Of a stretch of 64,000 bases of DNA, positions 47,343 to 56,601 are shown in pieces. Source of the stretch: Clostridium pasteurianum DSM 525 = ATCC 6013 (lineage in GTDB: Bacteria > Bacillota > Clostridia > Clostridiales > Clostridiaceae); NCBI RefSeq assembly GCF_000807255.1, contig NZ_CP009268.1:2076384-2140383 (forward strand), written 5' to 3'. Under the pieces are notes generated by a model. That model did not search any database. It was not told the DNA's origin and worked only from the letters and a program-made list of their open reading frames with translations. Position numbers and translations under genes: made by a program. Numbering within the stretch: position 1 is the stretch's first letter; each line of letters begins with the position of its first letter.

Positions 47343-48704
47343 TTATTCATTAATATATAATTTGACTTTATTTTCTAAAGTTTTAACACATGTTTCATAA
47401 GATGATTTATCCTCAAAATAGGGAGTTAAAGATTCAATCATCATCTGATCTACTTCAGAATTAGGAATTACAGCATTTTCTATATTATTTGTTATCTTAC
47501 CGTAATATTTTTGAAAATTATCAGATAATGGCTGTTTTACTATTTTTGTATTCTTATGAAAAGGCACTTGAAGAATACTATTTACTTCATTATTCATATA
47601 ATGATCTTTCAAATTTTTTACAGCCTTCTTATTGACTGGTATAAAGGAAGGTAAATTAGGTGATGATTGTATATCATCAGAAATAGCAATCTTTATAAAG
47701 TTATATGCTGCTGATTTGTTTTTGCAATTTTTACTTATAGCTAAGGATCGACCAACAATAGCAGTAGCTTTACCTCCTTCTTTATAAGTTGGCATACTAT
47801 TTATAATTTCTGTCTCTCCAATAACTTGATTTATCATAGATTCGTATACAAAAAAAGTGTCTCTTATATTAATAGGATCATTTGAAAATAGAGCATTTCC
47901 ATTTTTTAAAGCTTCAAAGCCATCAATTCCAGAAATACCCGTAATATCTGATTGCTTTTTAGATGCATTATAGATTTTTTTATAGTTCTCTATTATCTCC
48001 TTAAACTCTGGCTTGTCAAAATATACTTTCTTATTGTTGTAATCAATAAACTCTTCACCACTGCTAGCTAAAAAGTCCTCTATATTCATTGGCGTGACAA
48101 AGAGAAATTTATTTTTATCACTATTTGCTGAAGTAATATATACATCCAGTGCCTTCATGAAATCTTTTTGAGAGTAGTTATCTTGTAAATTAATATTATT
48201 TTTTTTCAAAAGTTGTTCAGTAGTTATATATTGATTAACATAATAATCTAAAGGCATTAGTAATTGTTTGCCATTATACAAGCCTGCTTCAATAACTTTT
48301 GTATTGTAATCTTCTTTTTTGAAATCCTTATCCTTTTCTATAAGAGGTTTTAAATCCATAAGCATTTCCGATTTTTCTAGTTTTCTGGTACTCATATTGT
48401 CTAAATCTAGTATATCCGGACCGTCTCCCGCTAAAGTATCTGTAAGTAATTTTTTTGTATATTCTGCATTCCCAAAACTATCGTCAACTATCACCTTTTC
48501 AATCTTTATATTGGGATATTTCTTTTCAAATTCATTAATAACAGCTTCAAGTCGCTTATCATAATTTCCATTTTGTCCTGGAAGATAGATTTTTAAAGTA
48601 TTACTTTCGTTGGAGTCTAAATTTTCCCTATGTATTACAGGATAAATACCTATAACTGATATAATTATTAGCAGGGGTACAAATAATATAATTTTTTTCT
48701 TCAT
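47343..48704 (-). CDS. Extracellular solute-binding protein, family 1-like, membrane-anchored
   Basis: 453 residues. The N-terminal hydrophobic segment (KKIILFVPLLIIISVIGIYP) has no lipobox Cys, so anchoring is by an uncleaved helix or the protein is released. The body has the family-1 layout: TLKIYLPG, FEKKYPNIKIEKV, DGPDILDLDNM, MPLDYYVNQYI, LFSNDP. The ligand is unknown. It heads the order SBP - lipoprotein - MalF - MalG on the minus strand. Its close paralogue is at 49635-51026. Confidence 0.8.
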   Translation of the reverse strand: MKKKIILFVPLLIIISVIGIYPVIHRENLDSNESNTLKIYLPGQNGNYDKRLEAVINEFEKKYPNIKIEKVIVDDSFGNAEYTKKLLTDTLAGDGPDILDLDNMSTRKLEKSEMLMDLKPLIEKDKDFKKEDYNTKVIEAGLYNGKQLLMPLDYYVNQYITTEQLLKKNNINLQDNYSQKDFMKALDVYITSANSDKNKFLFVTPMNIEDFLASSGEEFIDYNNKKVYFDKPEFKEIIENYKKIYNASKKQSDITGISGIDGFEALKNGNALFSNDPINIRDTFFVYESMINQVIGETEIINSMPTYKEGGKATAIVGRSLAISKNCKNKSAAYNFIKIAISDDIQSSPNLPSFIPVNKKAVKNLKDHYMNNEVNSILQVPFHKNTKIVKQPLSDNFQKYYGKITNNIENAVIPNSEVDQMMIESLTPYFEDKSSYETCVKTLENKVKLYINE

Positions 48705-48775
48705 TACTTCACCTTCTTAACATTTTTTCTTGCTATCTATATATTAGCAAAACAAACATTAAGATAACGTTAAGA

Positions 48776-48983
48776 TGGTATTTTTAACTGTTAATTGAAA
48801 GGCACTATTATTAAATAAATCTATAAAATTTTTAAAACCAACATACTCTATATTTCAAGCTCCTTGTGTAAAACAATACACTAAACTTATTATGAAAGAA
48901 ATTCCAAAGAATAACAGAAATCCTATTATGGATGGAGCTGCAAATATATATCCGATTATGTTTTCTCGCTTATTATAATTCAC
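48776..48983 (-). pseudogene. Truncated, stop-containing copy of the MalF-like gene
   Basis: Reads NYNKRENIIGYIFAAPSIIG and FTQGA then a TGA stop, NIEYVGFKNFIDLFNNSAF. This is near-identical to the first 70 residues of the intact permease at 46772. The rest is missing, and its end joins the promoter region of the solute-binding protein gene. It proves that the SBP-lipoprotein-permease block was once duplicated in tandem. Confidence 0.85.
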
Positions 48984-49007
48984 TATCTCCATTAACTTCC
49001 TTACTGG

Positions 49008-49342
49008 TTAAAAATAATCTTTAGCAGTAACTGTATCTCCATCTTTATTCCCCCACACATATACCAATGAACGTTCTTTAATATCGGATGCGGATCCAGC
49101 TGTATCTTTTGCAACTGAATTCTCCGCTCCTTTACCAGATACAGTTCGTACAATTGCATCTTTTGCCTCGTCATCTGATGATGCTGCATCTGGAGATTTA
49201 TTATTTTGAGAATTGCCATTGGTTGTTGAAGATTGTTGATTACCAGAATTTTTATTTGTATTTGAACATCCTACTACGAACATCAAAATAAACATACTAA
49301 CTACAATTATCACAATTTTTATATTTTTTTACCTTTCATTAT
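49008..49342 (-). pseudogene. Frameshifted, internally deleted copy of the small lipoprotein gene
   Basis: It matches the lipoprotein at 46810-47322 (VVGCSNTNKNSGNQQSSTTNG and SASDIKERSLVYVWGNKDGDT). The start codon region has lost a base in the A-run (MKGKKI then stop), and about 50 central residues (after DEAKDA) are deleted. It lies between the truncated MalF copy and the second solute-binding protein, in the same order as the intact cassette. Confidence 0.85.
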
Positions 49343-49433
49343 ACATACTCCTTCAAATAATAAGTTTATATTTTGTATAGATTAAGAAGAAATTTCCATT
49401 TTTCTAGTAGGGATTCCCATAGTCTAATATTTC

Positions 49434-49626
49434 GTAACTATTCAGCCACTATATATTGATTTTTATATTTAAAAAATCACAATATATAGTTAAATGATAG
49501 AGTGAAATTCAAAAATCATCACAGTATTTTGGGACTTTTTAAGGATTGGTATTATTTTACAAATAATAATTAGCTATATAAGCCGTTGAACCAATTAATT
49601 TATTTTGTCAATGGCTGAATAGTTAC
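49434..49626. mobile_element. Miniature inverted-repeat element (MITE), 193 bp
   Basis: Perfect 15-bp terminal inverted repeats GTAACTATTCAGCCA / TGGCTGAATAGTTAC at the two ends. They are flanked by an exact 8-bp direct repeat AATATTTC (49426-49433 and 49627-49634). Inside, CTATATATTG and CAATATATAG form a further hairpin near the left end. There is no coding capacity. The 8-bp duplication would suit mobilisation by, for example, an IS66-type transposase; no such transposase is in the window. Confidence 0.85.
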
Positions 49627-49634
49627 AATATTTC

Positions 49635-51026
49635 TTACTCATTAATATATAATTTGACTTTGTTTTCTAAAGTTTTAATACAGGTTTCATAAGATGATTT
49701 ATCTTCAAAATATGGAGTTAAAGATTCCATCATCATCCGTTCTATATCAGAATTAGTAATCTGTGCATTACCTACATTATCTACTATTTTATTGTAGTAG
49801 TTTTGAAAATTATTAGATAAAGGCTGTTGTGCTATTGTTATGTTTTTACTGTATTTATAGGTATGATTAACTTCAGCTTTCATATACTGATTTTCTAAAT
49901 CTCTTGCAGCTTTTTTATTAACTGGTATGCTTGAAGGTAGATTGCGTGATCCTTGTATATCTTCAGATATAGCAATCTTTATGAAGTTATAGGCAGCTTG
50001 TTTATTTTTAGTATTTTTACTTATAGCCAATGAATAGCCTACAATAGCAGTAACATTATCGCCTCTTTTATAGTTTGGCATTGCATTAATAATTTGTTTC
50101 TCCCCAATAACTTGATTTACTAGAGATTCATATTGAAAAAAAATATCTTGAGTCCTATCAATTGGATCATTTGAGAACAGGGTATTTCCATTCTTTAAAG
50201 CTTCAAAACCATCAGTTCCAGAAGTACCCGTGATATCTGCTGGCTTTTTAGATGCATTATAGATTTTTTTATAGTTATCTATTATTTCTTTAAACTCTGG
50301 CTTATCAAAATATACTTTTTTATTGTCATAATCAATAAATTTTTCACCGCTGCTGGCTAAAAAATCCTCTATATTCATTGGCATAGCAAAGAGAAGTTTA
50401 TTTTTATCTCCATTTGCTGAAGTAATATATCCATCCAGTGCCTTCATAAAATCTTTTTGAGAGTAGTTATCTTGTAAATTAACATTATTTTTTTTCAAAA
50501 GTTGTTCGGTAGTTATATATTGGTTAACATAGTAATCTAAAGGCATTATTACCTGATGACTATTATATAAACCTGCCTCTATAACTTTCATATTGTAGTC
50601 TTCCTTCTTGAAACTCGTATCTTTTTCAATAAAGGGTTTTAAATCAAGAAGCATATCTGATTTTTCTAATTTTCTGGTACTCATATTATCTAAATATAGT
50701 ACATCTGGACCATCTCCTGCTAAAATATCTGCAAGCATTTTTTTTACATATCCATCACCATCATTAGGATTAAACATCACTTTTTGAATCTTTATATTAG
50801 GATTAAACATCACTTTTTGAATCTTTATATTAGGATATTTTTTTTCAAATTCATTAATAATTCCACCTAATCTTCTGTCATAAACATCATCTTTTCCAGT
50901 TATATAAATTTTCAAAGTGTTACTTTCTCTAGTATCTAATTGATTTTTACTAATAATAGGATAAAGACCAATAATTAATATGATTACTATCAAAGATACA
51001 AATAATACAATTCTCTTCTTCTTCAT
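49635..51026 (-). CDS. Second extracellular solute-binding protein with an internal 11-residue duplication
   Basis: 463 residues, clearly paralogous to the protein at 47343-48704 along the whole length. It has the same N-terminal anchor without lipobox (KKKRIVLFVSLIVIILIIG). A perfect 33-base tandem duplication inserts a second NIKIQKVMFNP near residue 75, absent from the paralogue. The start is ATG 51026 behind GAAGGTGG. No intact permeases accompany it, since the neighbouring copies have decayed, so it may share the other cassette's permeases. Confidence 0.8.
   Translation of the reverse strand: MKKKRIVLFVSLIVIILIIGLYPIISKNQLDTRESNTLKIYITGKDDVYDRRLGGIINEFEKKYPNIKIQKVMFNPNIKIQKVMFNPNDGDGYVKKMLADILAGDGPDVLYLDNMSTRKLEKSDMLLDLKPFIEKDTSFKKEDYNMKVIEAGLYNSHQVIMPLDYYVNQYITTEQLLKKNNVNLQDNYSQKDFMKALDGYITSANGDKNKLLFAMPMNIEDFLASSGEKFIDYDNKKVYFDKPEFKEIIDNYKKIYNASKKPADITGTSGTDGFEALKNGNTLFSNDPIDRTQDIFFQYESLVNQVIGEKQIINAMPNYKRGDNVTAIVGYSLAISKNTKNKQAAYNFIKIAISEDIQGSRNLPSSIPVNKKAARDLENQYMKAEVNHTYKYSKNITIAQQPLSNNFQNYYNKIVDNVGNAQITNSDIERMMMESLTPYFEDKSSYETCIKTLENKVKLYINE
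50763..50828. repeat. 33-base perfect tandem duplication
   Basis: Two adjacent identical 33-base units starting ATTAGGATTAAACATCAC within the second solute-binding protein gene. The duplication is in frame and adds 11 residues. A partial third unit follows. Confidence 0.9.
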
Positions 51027-51137
51027 TAATCCACCTTCTTTTAATATTTTTATTTGTTTTATATATAATAACAAAATCAACATTAAGATAACGTTAAGAT
51101 GATAATGAACAATGAAAGTAGTAAATACATTCATTGT

Positions 51138-52982
51138 TCAATTAGCCACATCTACAGAATTATCTAAATATCCTTCTGCTTGCATATTGTATAACTTTGA
51201 GTAGAGACCTTCTTTTAGCAATAAACTTTTATGTGTCCCTTTTTCAACAACTGTACCTTCATTCAATACTATTATTAAATCAGCCATCCTCACTGTAGAA
51301 AATCTATGAGATATTAATATACTAGTTCGATTACCTACTAATTCTTTGAAATTTTTAAACAATTCATATTCTGTTTCAGCATCAACAGAAGCTGTTGGTT
51401 CATCTAAAATTAAGATTGATGAATCACTCATAAATGCTCTGCTAATAGCCAGCTTTTGCCACTGTCCTAAGGATAATTCAACTCCATTTGACCATAATTT
51501 TTCTAATCTTGTATCAAATTTATTTTCTAATGATTGAATGAACTCGTAGGCATTTGCCTTTTTAGCTGAAAGCTCTATCCTATCCATATCATCAAGGTTT
51601 TCTATATCACCAAAGCCTATATTTTCCTTCACTGTAAATGGGTACTTCATAAAATCTTGAAATACCACGCTTATACATTTATATAGCGACTCTAATCTAA
51701 ATTCATTAATATTTATTCCATCAATAAAAATTTCACCTTCTGTTGGTTCATATAACCTTGCCAAAAGTTTAATAACTGTTGTTTTTCCGCATCCATTTAG
51801 TCCAACAATGGCACAATTTTCATTTGCTTTTATTTTAAAACTAACATTTTTTAATGTATATTTATTTGCTCCTGAATACTTAAAGGATACATTTCTAAAT
51901 TCAATACAATCCATTATGACATTCTTAAGCATTTTTACTTCTTCTTTATCTACAATTATTGGTTTCAAATCTAATACATAAAATAAATTTTCTATATAAA
52001 GATTGTACGAATATAATTGTGCCATGTTATTCAAAGTGATTTTAACGGAGTTATCTACATTGGTTACTGCTGTCATATACATATTCATCGATCCTATAGT
52101 TAACCCATTAGTAATAGTAGTAAAAATTATATAAATTTTATAGCAATATGCAATAACCAAACTTAAACAATCGGCAATACTCAAACGTCCAAACCTCTTC
52201 TTTTCCACGGATTTATCTTTATCAAGATTATTCTTATATACTAATAATATTAAGTTTTCAAAATACTTGCCTAATCTACTTAGTTTAATTTCCTTAACAC
52301 TATTATAATGAAACATTAGCTTCTGAAGATTCTGTGCAAATCTAGTTTTTTCTATTCTCTTACTATAAATATTATATTGAAATTCTGATATTTTTATATT
52401 TAAAACAAACATAGGAATAGATGTCAGCACGCATAAAATAAGCATAACTGAACTTAGCTGAATTACGATTGCTATAGACCCCACCAATGTAGTAAAGCTT
52501 TTTATTACTTCCATTAATGCATTGCTAATTGCCATTGCAGAATAAGCTGATTGATTGTTTGCTTTTTCAATTTTATTGTAAAAATCGTTATTTTCAAAAA
52601 ATGAAAGATCTAATTCATTTGATTTTTTCACTATAAGCTTAGATATATAATTATTTAAAATCTTCACTTGAATTGTGGAATAATATGCATTTACTCGCTG
52701 AATTAATTGGGAAAAAACAGCAACTGTCAATTCTATACCTAACCACAAAAATACCAAATTATAATATTTATGATTATTTGAATGAGCCAAGGCAGCTACA
52801 ACACTGTCAATCAAATACTTAGAAATTACTAAGTTTAAGGGACTAATTACACCATTAATAATTGTAACTATCAGTGTAATTATGAAACTTGTTTTTGAAC
52901 TATCCCATAATAATTTTATTGTTTTTAATATAAAAATAGTTATCTTTTTTGTTTCATTAATGGAGGTTTTAATCTTTACCAT
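51138..52982 (-). CDS. ABC exporter (fused membrane and ATPase domains) of the Cys-rich peptide locus
   Basis: 614 residues. A six-helix type-1 exporter domain (about 15-330) precedes an ATPase domain with Walker A GLNGCGKTT near 400, signature ELSLGQWQKLAISRAF and Walker B ILILDEPTASVD. There is no N-terminal C39 peptidase domain, so it cannot itself remove a leader peptide; the M16 peptidase encoded nearby could do that. It follows the precursor gene in the same direction, after a hairpin. Export of the modified peptide is the natural inference. Confidence 0.8.
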   Translation of the reverse strand: MVKIKTSINETKKITIFILKTIKLLWDSSKTSFIITLIVTIINGVISPLNLVISKYLIDSVVAALAHSNNHKYYNLVFLWLGIELTVAVFSQLIQRVNAYYSTIQVKILNNYISKLIVKKSNELDLSFFENNDFYNKIEKANNQSAYSAMAISNALMEVIKSFTTLVGSIAIVIQLSSVMLILCVLTSIPMFVLNIKISEFQYNIYSKRIEKTRFAQNLQKLMFHYNSVKEIKLSRLGKYFENLILLVYKNNLDKDKSVEKKRFGRLSIADCLSLVIAYCYKIYIIFTTITNGLTIGSMNMYMTAVTNVDNSVKITLNNMAQLYSYNLYIENLFYVLDLKPIIVDKEEVKMLKNVIMDCIEFRNVSFKYSGANKYTLKNVSFKIKANENCAIVGLNGCGKTTVIKLLARLYEPTEGEIFIDGININEFRLESLYKCISVVFQDFMKYPFTVKENIGFGDIENLDDMDRIELSAKKANAYEFIQSLENKFDTRLEKLWSNGVELSLGQWQKLAISRAFMSDSSILILDEPTASVDAETEYELFKNFKELVGNRTSILISHRFSTVRMADLIIVLNEGTVVEKGTHKSLLLKEGLYSKLYNMQAEGYLDNSVDVAN

Positions 52983-53020
52983 ATTCTAAGCATTTCCTTT
53001 CAATATAGAAAAATAAAATT

Positions 53021-53046
53021 TCTCGCATAATAAAAATTATGCGAGA
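53021..53046 (-). terminator. Hairpin between the precursor gene and the exporter gene
   Basis: TCTCGCATAAT and ATTATGCGAGA arms with a 4-base loop, 16 bases past the precursor stop. T-rich but interrupted sequence follows on the minus strand. As a partial terminator it would keep precursor mRNA more abundant than exporter mRNA. Confidence 0.65.
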
Positions 53047-53062
53047 TTTTTTTGTGTTACTC

Positions 53063-53257
53063 TTATATAGCAACAACAGCTACATTAAGGTTAGCATTTT
53101 CATTGTTGGTATTAAGCCAATAGCAGTTGCATCCACATAAGTAATCATTTCCTTGGTTAAATCCTGCATTCCAATTATTAGCGCAATAGCATGTACAACG
53201 ATTTACCTCTGTTGCAAATGTAGTAACATTTCTTCCTACTGGATTTACTAATTTCAT
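53063..53257 (-). CDS. Cys-rich precursor peptide with two CxCxC clusters (RiPP, CLI_3235/Clo7bot-like)
   Basis: 64 residues. It opens MKLVNPVGRNVTTFATEVNR, a leader-like segment, then carries Cys21/23/25 (CTCYC) and Cys41/43/45 (CGCNC), an Asn-rich stretch and a hydrophobic end NLNVAVVAI. The AGGGGAGG ribosome binding site is very strong; an upstream in-frame start without site is rejected. NPxGR plus CxC clusters next to a SPASM radical SAM enzyme recalls the CLI_3235/Clo7bot-type clostridial Cys-rich peptides, from memory. Thioether (sactipeptide or ranthipeptide) crosslinks on the six cysteines are the expected modification. Confidence 0.8.
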   Translation of the reverse strand: MKLVNPVGRNVTTFATEVNRCTCYCANNWNAGFNQGNDYLCGCNCYWLNTNNENANLNVAVVAI

Positions 53258-53347
53258 AATTTTTTCCTCCCCTATTTTTTTAAAATTTATAATAAACATT
53301 AATTTCCTCTTATGTACATTTCGGCACCTTTAGAGAAATTAAAGTTA

Positions 53348-54709
53348 CTATTGATTTAATTTCAATATTCTCTCAAGTTCATCTTTACTTTCAAACAAAT
53401 TTTTTTTAGAATTAAATGAAATTAACAAATTTTCATTTTTAAAAATATTTTCTATGAGAATATTGAAGTCTTTAAGTGAAAGTTCCTGAACAATAGAACA
53501 ACACAAATTATATTCATAGTTAACAGAAATTAATGGTTCCTTATACAAATAATTTTTTATACATTCTTTTGTTATGGTTTTATTACTAATCACTTGATTC
53601 TGTCTATAATATTCTGTTAACTCGTATAAAAAACTTTGCTTATATTTTATAAATTGTTTTTCTGAGAGTCCATGAGATGCCAGTTCCTTTATAATATTAA
53701 AGACATATTCAGCTTTTTTTAAAATCCCTTCTTTAACCTTCAACTCCAGAACGCTAAAATTCAATTCACTCAACAATTGTTCTGATACAAAATCTAAGCT
53801 GATAAAATCTACCTCCTTGCTTCTCAATGCTTCTTTAATATATCCTTCAATTAATGTCAAACCAAAATAATCTGTTATTTTCGACTTTAGGTTATCATCC
53901 ATTGAATTGTAATATATGACTGGTTTCAAGTAGTATAACTGCATCTCATCATACTTCAGACTATCAACAATATTCATTAAAACTTTATTTGAACTTTTAT
54001 AATTATTAAAGAATGGTTTTACATAACTTAGATTACTTCTTTCAATAGTTGAAAAAACTTTCTCTAACAATTCTTTACATTTACATTTTTCAGTTGAGCC
54101 AACTATAAAAACAGCACTGTTTTCTGGCTTATACCATTTGTTATGAAACTTTTGTACATCTTCAAAACTTAAATTATGAATACAATCTAATTTTCCCAAA
54201 GGTAACTTATCTTTTAGATTTCTAATGCCAACTAGTTCGGGCAAAATAGCTTGTTGTAATCTAAATTTGGGTGATTTACTTTCAGCAGTTATTTCAAATA
54301 TCAATTCTTCTTCTACTTGATTCATACTGCTTATCACAAGATTACGTCCCATTATTATATCTTTAAAAATGGATAAAGCATCCTTAAGTTGACTAGCTTT
54401 ACAATTTAAATAATATACTGTTTGTTCGAAATTGGTATAACCTGATATTAATTTATTTTTCTTAAAGTCTTTATTATCTTGATTTTCGTGCACAAAATCA
54501 CTATTGTAGATACACATATGCTCAATAAAATGTGCTATTCCTGATTGATTATCATTTTCCATTAGAGAACCAACTTTAACCAATAAAGATATTCTTATTA
54601 CATCTGATTCAACATCATTTTCATATATATAATAACTAAAGCCATTTTTTAAAATTCCTGATTTGAGTTTGTCCATTTTATTATAATGTGAATTAATATT
54701 CTTTTTCAT
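53348..54709 (-). CDS. M16-family zinc metallopeptidase of the RiPP locus
   Basis: 453 residues, the size of a single M16 subunit. The inverted zinc motif HFIEH is at residues 60-64 and the third ligand fits Glu139 (LIFEI), the expected distance of about 75. So it is the catalytic type, unlike the inactive partner found in M16 heterodimers. A C-terminal M16 half (about 170-440) is present. Nine bases separate it from the radical SAM gene upstream, so they are coupled. Leader removal from the modified peptide is the likely role, inferred from location. Confidence 0.82.
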   Translation of the reverse strand: MKKNINSHYNKMDKLKSGILKNGFSYYIYENDVESDVIRISLLVKVGSLMENDNQSGIAHFIEHMCIYNSDFVHENQDNKDFKKNKLISGYTNFEQTVYYLNCKASQLKDALSIFKDIIMGRNLVISSMNQVEEELIFEITAESKSPKFRLQQAILPELVGIRNLKDKLPLGKLDCIHNLSFEDVQKFHNKWYKPENSAVFIVGSTEKCKCKELLEKVFSTIERSNLSYVKPFFNNYKSSNKVLMNIVDSLKYDEMQLYYLKPVIYYNSMDDNLKSKITDYFGLTLIEGYIKEALRSKEVDFISLDFVSEQLLSELNFSVLELKVKEGILKKAEYVFNIIKELASHGLSEKQFIKYKQSFLYELTEYYRQNQVISNKTITKECIKNYLYKEPLISVNYEYNLCCSIVQELSLKDFNILIENIFKNENLLISFNSKKNLFESKDELERILKLNQ

Positions 54710-54718
54710 GATAATACT

Positions 54719-56284
54719 CTACTGTACTTTGATATCATTTAAGTATTCTAATTCCTTAGGGTTAATTTCCAAACATTTATGATAGAGTATTAGATATTTT
54801 TCCATGTTCTTTCTAGTGGCATTACAATAAAATCTTTTTTTTCTCATATCAAGCTTTTCATTTTTTAAGCACATAGCATAGCATACTTCACATAATCTGG
54901 ATGCCCAACAGTTTTTACAATCATTTAAAGACTTATCAGCATACTCTTCCACTAATAATTCCTTAACTTTTTTTCTATCTACTCCATGATATACATTCCC
55001 TATTACTGGTGACCCATCAATTCTTTCACATATTTGAAAATCTCCATTTGTTGTAACATATATCTTTCTGCCACCAGGAACACAACATGCATTTAAATTG
55101 TTATCTTTAATATGCTTTACCAATATTGTACGTTGGTGAATTCTAATGAATATTGATTCGACAGCATCTCTTAAAAAGAACTCCTTGTCTTCTGAATTTT
55201 TCACTTTATTTAGATATGTTTCTGAAGACCAAATTCTTAGATAGTCCGGAAATCCTCCTTTTTCAGCAATCATTCTTTCAATCTCGCCATAATTGACATT
55301 GCTTGCAGTTGGATATGTTATATTTTTGCTTATTGTTTTAGGAAGCCAGTTCAAATTTTTGAAAAAACTGTCTATTTTTTTTATTTTCTCAAAAGAAAAT
55401 GGTCTATTAAAAACCATACTGAGTGTTATTCTATCCGCTGCACTATCACCTAAAGCATCCACTATATACTTCAAACCCTTTATAGCTCTTTCGAAACTGC
55501 CTTTACCATTGATATCCTTTCTTGAACTATCATGAATTTCTTGTGGACCATCTATACTACAGGTTATATTAAACCCATCTACAGATGCCAAGTATTCAGC
55601 AATGTCCTTTGTCATTAATGTCAGATTACTTGTCAAAGAGAAAGAAAGTTCTTTATCTTTGATTGTATTCTTTGCATACTCTACACACTTTTTCAATAAA
55701 TCAAATTTTATAAGTGCTTCTCCTCCATAGAAAGTTACAGCAATCCCTTTTTCTTTATCACCATGCAAATTAATATAATCAATTGCTCTTTTAGCAATAT
55801 CTTCTGTCATATCATTTTCACCAAAACTTCTTCTCTCGGTATAGTCTTCAGAATAAATACAATATGAGCATCTCAAATTACACTTTTCTGTTAACTCTAA
55901 TACAATTTGCCTTACACGATTATCTAACTCATCGTCTAATTCTTCATAATGACCTGGAGAAAAAAATTTGAATTCACTGCCTGCTTTTAGAATATCGTCT
56001 TCTTCTATAGCATTCTTAATATTTATTATTGCCTCAAAATATTCTTCTTCACTAACTTCATTCTTCAAGTTTACTATTTCATCTATTTTGCCAGTTATAA
56101 TTTTTTCCAATATCCTATACTCAAATTCGCTGCAATTTAAAACTTTACTTGTCCCAGTATCATAAATATAACAAGATGAGTCTGTTTTAAAAAGTTTAGC
56201 TAAAGCTCTTGGCTGATTTGTATTCTCTTTTAAATAGTTTATGTATCCATCAATTTTATTAGCTGATTCTTGAAAGTTCAACAT
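54719..56284 (-). CDS. Radical SAM/SPASM peptide maturase (CcpM-like)
   Basis: 521 residues. An N-terminal region of about 125 residues that could bind the leader precedes the radical SAM motif CNLRCSYC (Cys135/139/142), followed by YSEDYTERRS. GGEALIKF is the SAM-contact GGE. The C-terminal SPASM region (about 395-500) is rich in cysteines (CCVPGG, ICER, CKNCWASRLCEVCYAMC, FYCNATR), enough for two auxiliary iron-sulfur clusters. Such enzymes form Cys-to-carbon thioether bonds in peptides. AGGAGG precedes the ATG. It is the first gene of the unit maturase - peptidase - precursor - exporter. Confidence 0.9.
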   Translation of the reverse strand: MLNFQESANKIDGYINYLKENTNQPRALAKLFKTDSSCYIYDTGTSKVLNCSEFEYRILEKIITGKIDEIVNLKNEVSEEEYFEAIINIKNAIEEDDILKAGSEFKFFSPGHYEELDDELDNRVRQIVLELTEKCNLRCSYCIYSEDYTERRSFGENDMTEDIAKRAIDYINLHGDKEKGIAVTFYGGEALIKFDLLKKCVEYAKNTIKDKELSFSLTSNLTLMTKDIAEYLASVDGFNITCSIDGPQEIHDSSRKDINGKGSFERAIKGLKYIVDALGDSAADRITLSMVFNRPFSFEKIKKIDSFFKNLNWLPKTISKNITYPTASNVNYGEIERMIAEKGGFPDYLRIWSSETYLNKVKNSEDKEFFLRDAVESIFIRIHQRTILVKHIKDNNLNACCVPGGRKIYVTTNGDFQICERIDGSPVIGNVYHGVDRKKVKELLVEEYADKSLNDCKNCWASRLCEVCYAMCLKNEKLDMRKKRFYCNATRKNMEKYLILYHKCLEINPKELEYLNDIKVQ

Positions 56285-56601
56285 ATCTTACCTCCTAAAA
56301 ATAATAATATACAATTAAATTTTGCATTTATAAACATGCTTTAGAAATATTTGTAATTATTGTATAATTAGAGAATAACATGATTTTATTTCTCTTACAA
56401 TGGATTTTCCTCAATGCATATCTTATTCATCCTAAAGGTGCATTTTTATCACAGAATGACTTTAGGAGATATTTTATATATTTATGGTATAAGTACTATA
56501 AATATTAAATCCTATATAATATAATTAGATAATAATAAATCAGTTTAGTTTAAAGCTAAACTGATTGAAATTTTTTATTAAGGAAAGGAATGTATATAAT
56601 T
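56285..56601. promoter_or_regulatory. Divergent control region between the maturase gene and agrD
   Basis: It contains CCTAAAG...CTTTAGG (56431-56437 and 56460-56466), an inverted repeat with a 22-base spacer. The segment CTAAAGGTGC inside it also occurs upstream of the precursor gene at 53324-53333. A TCAGTTTAG/CTAAACTGA hairpin (56540-56564) followed by six Ts precedes the agrD ribosome binding site, as a terminator or attenuator would. Confidence 0.5.
56540..56576 (+). terminator. Terminator-like hairpin in the agrD leader
   Basis: TCAGTTTAG-TTTAAAG-CTAAACTGA followed by TTGAAA and TTTTTT, 26 bases before the agrD start. It may attenuate agrD or end a short upstream transcript. Confidence 0.55.
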
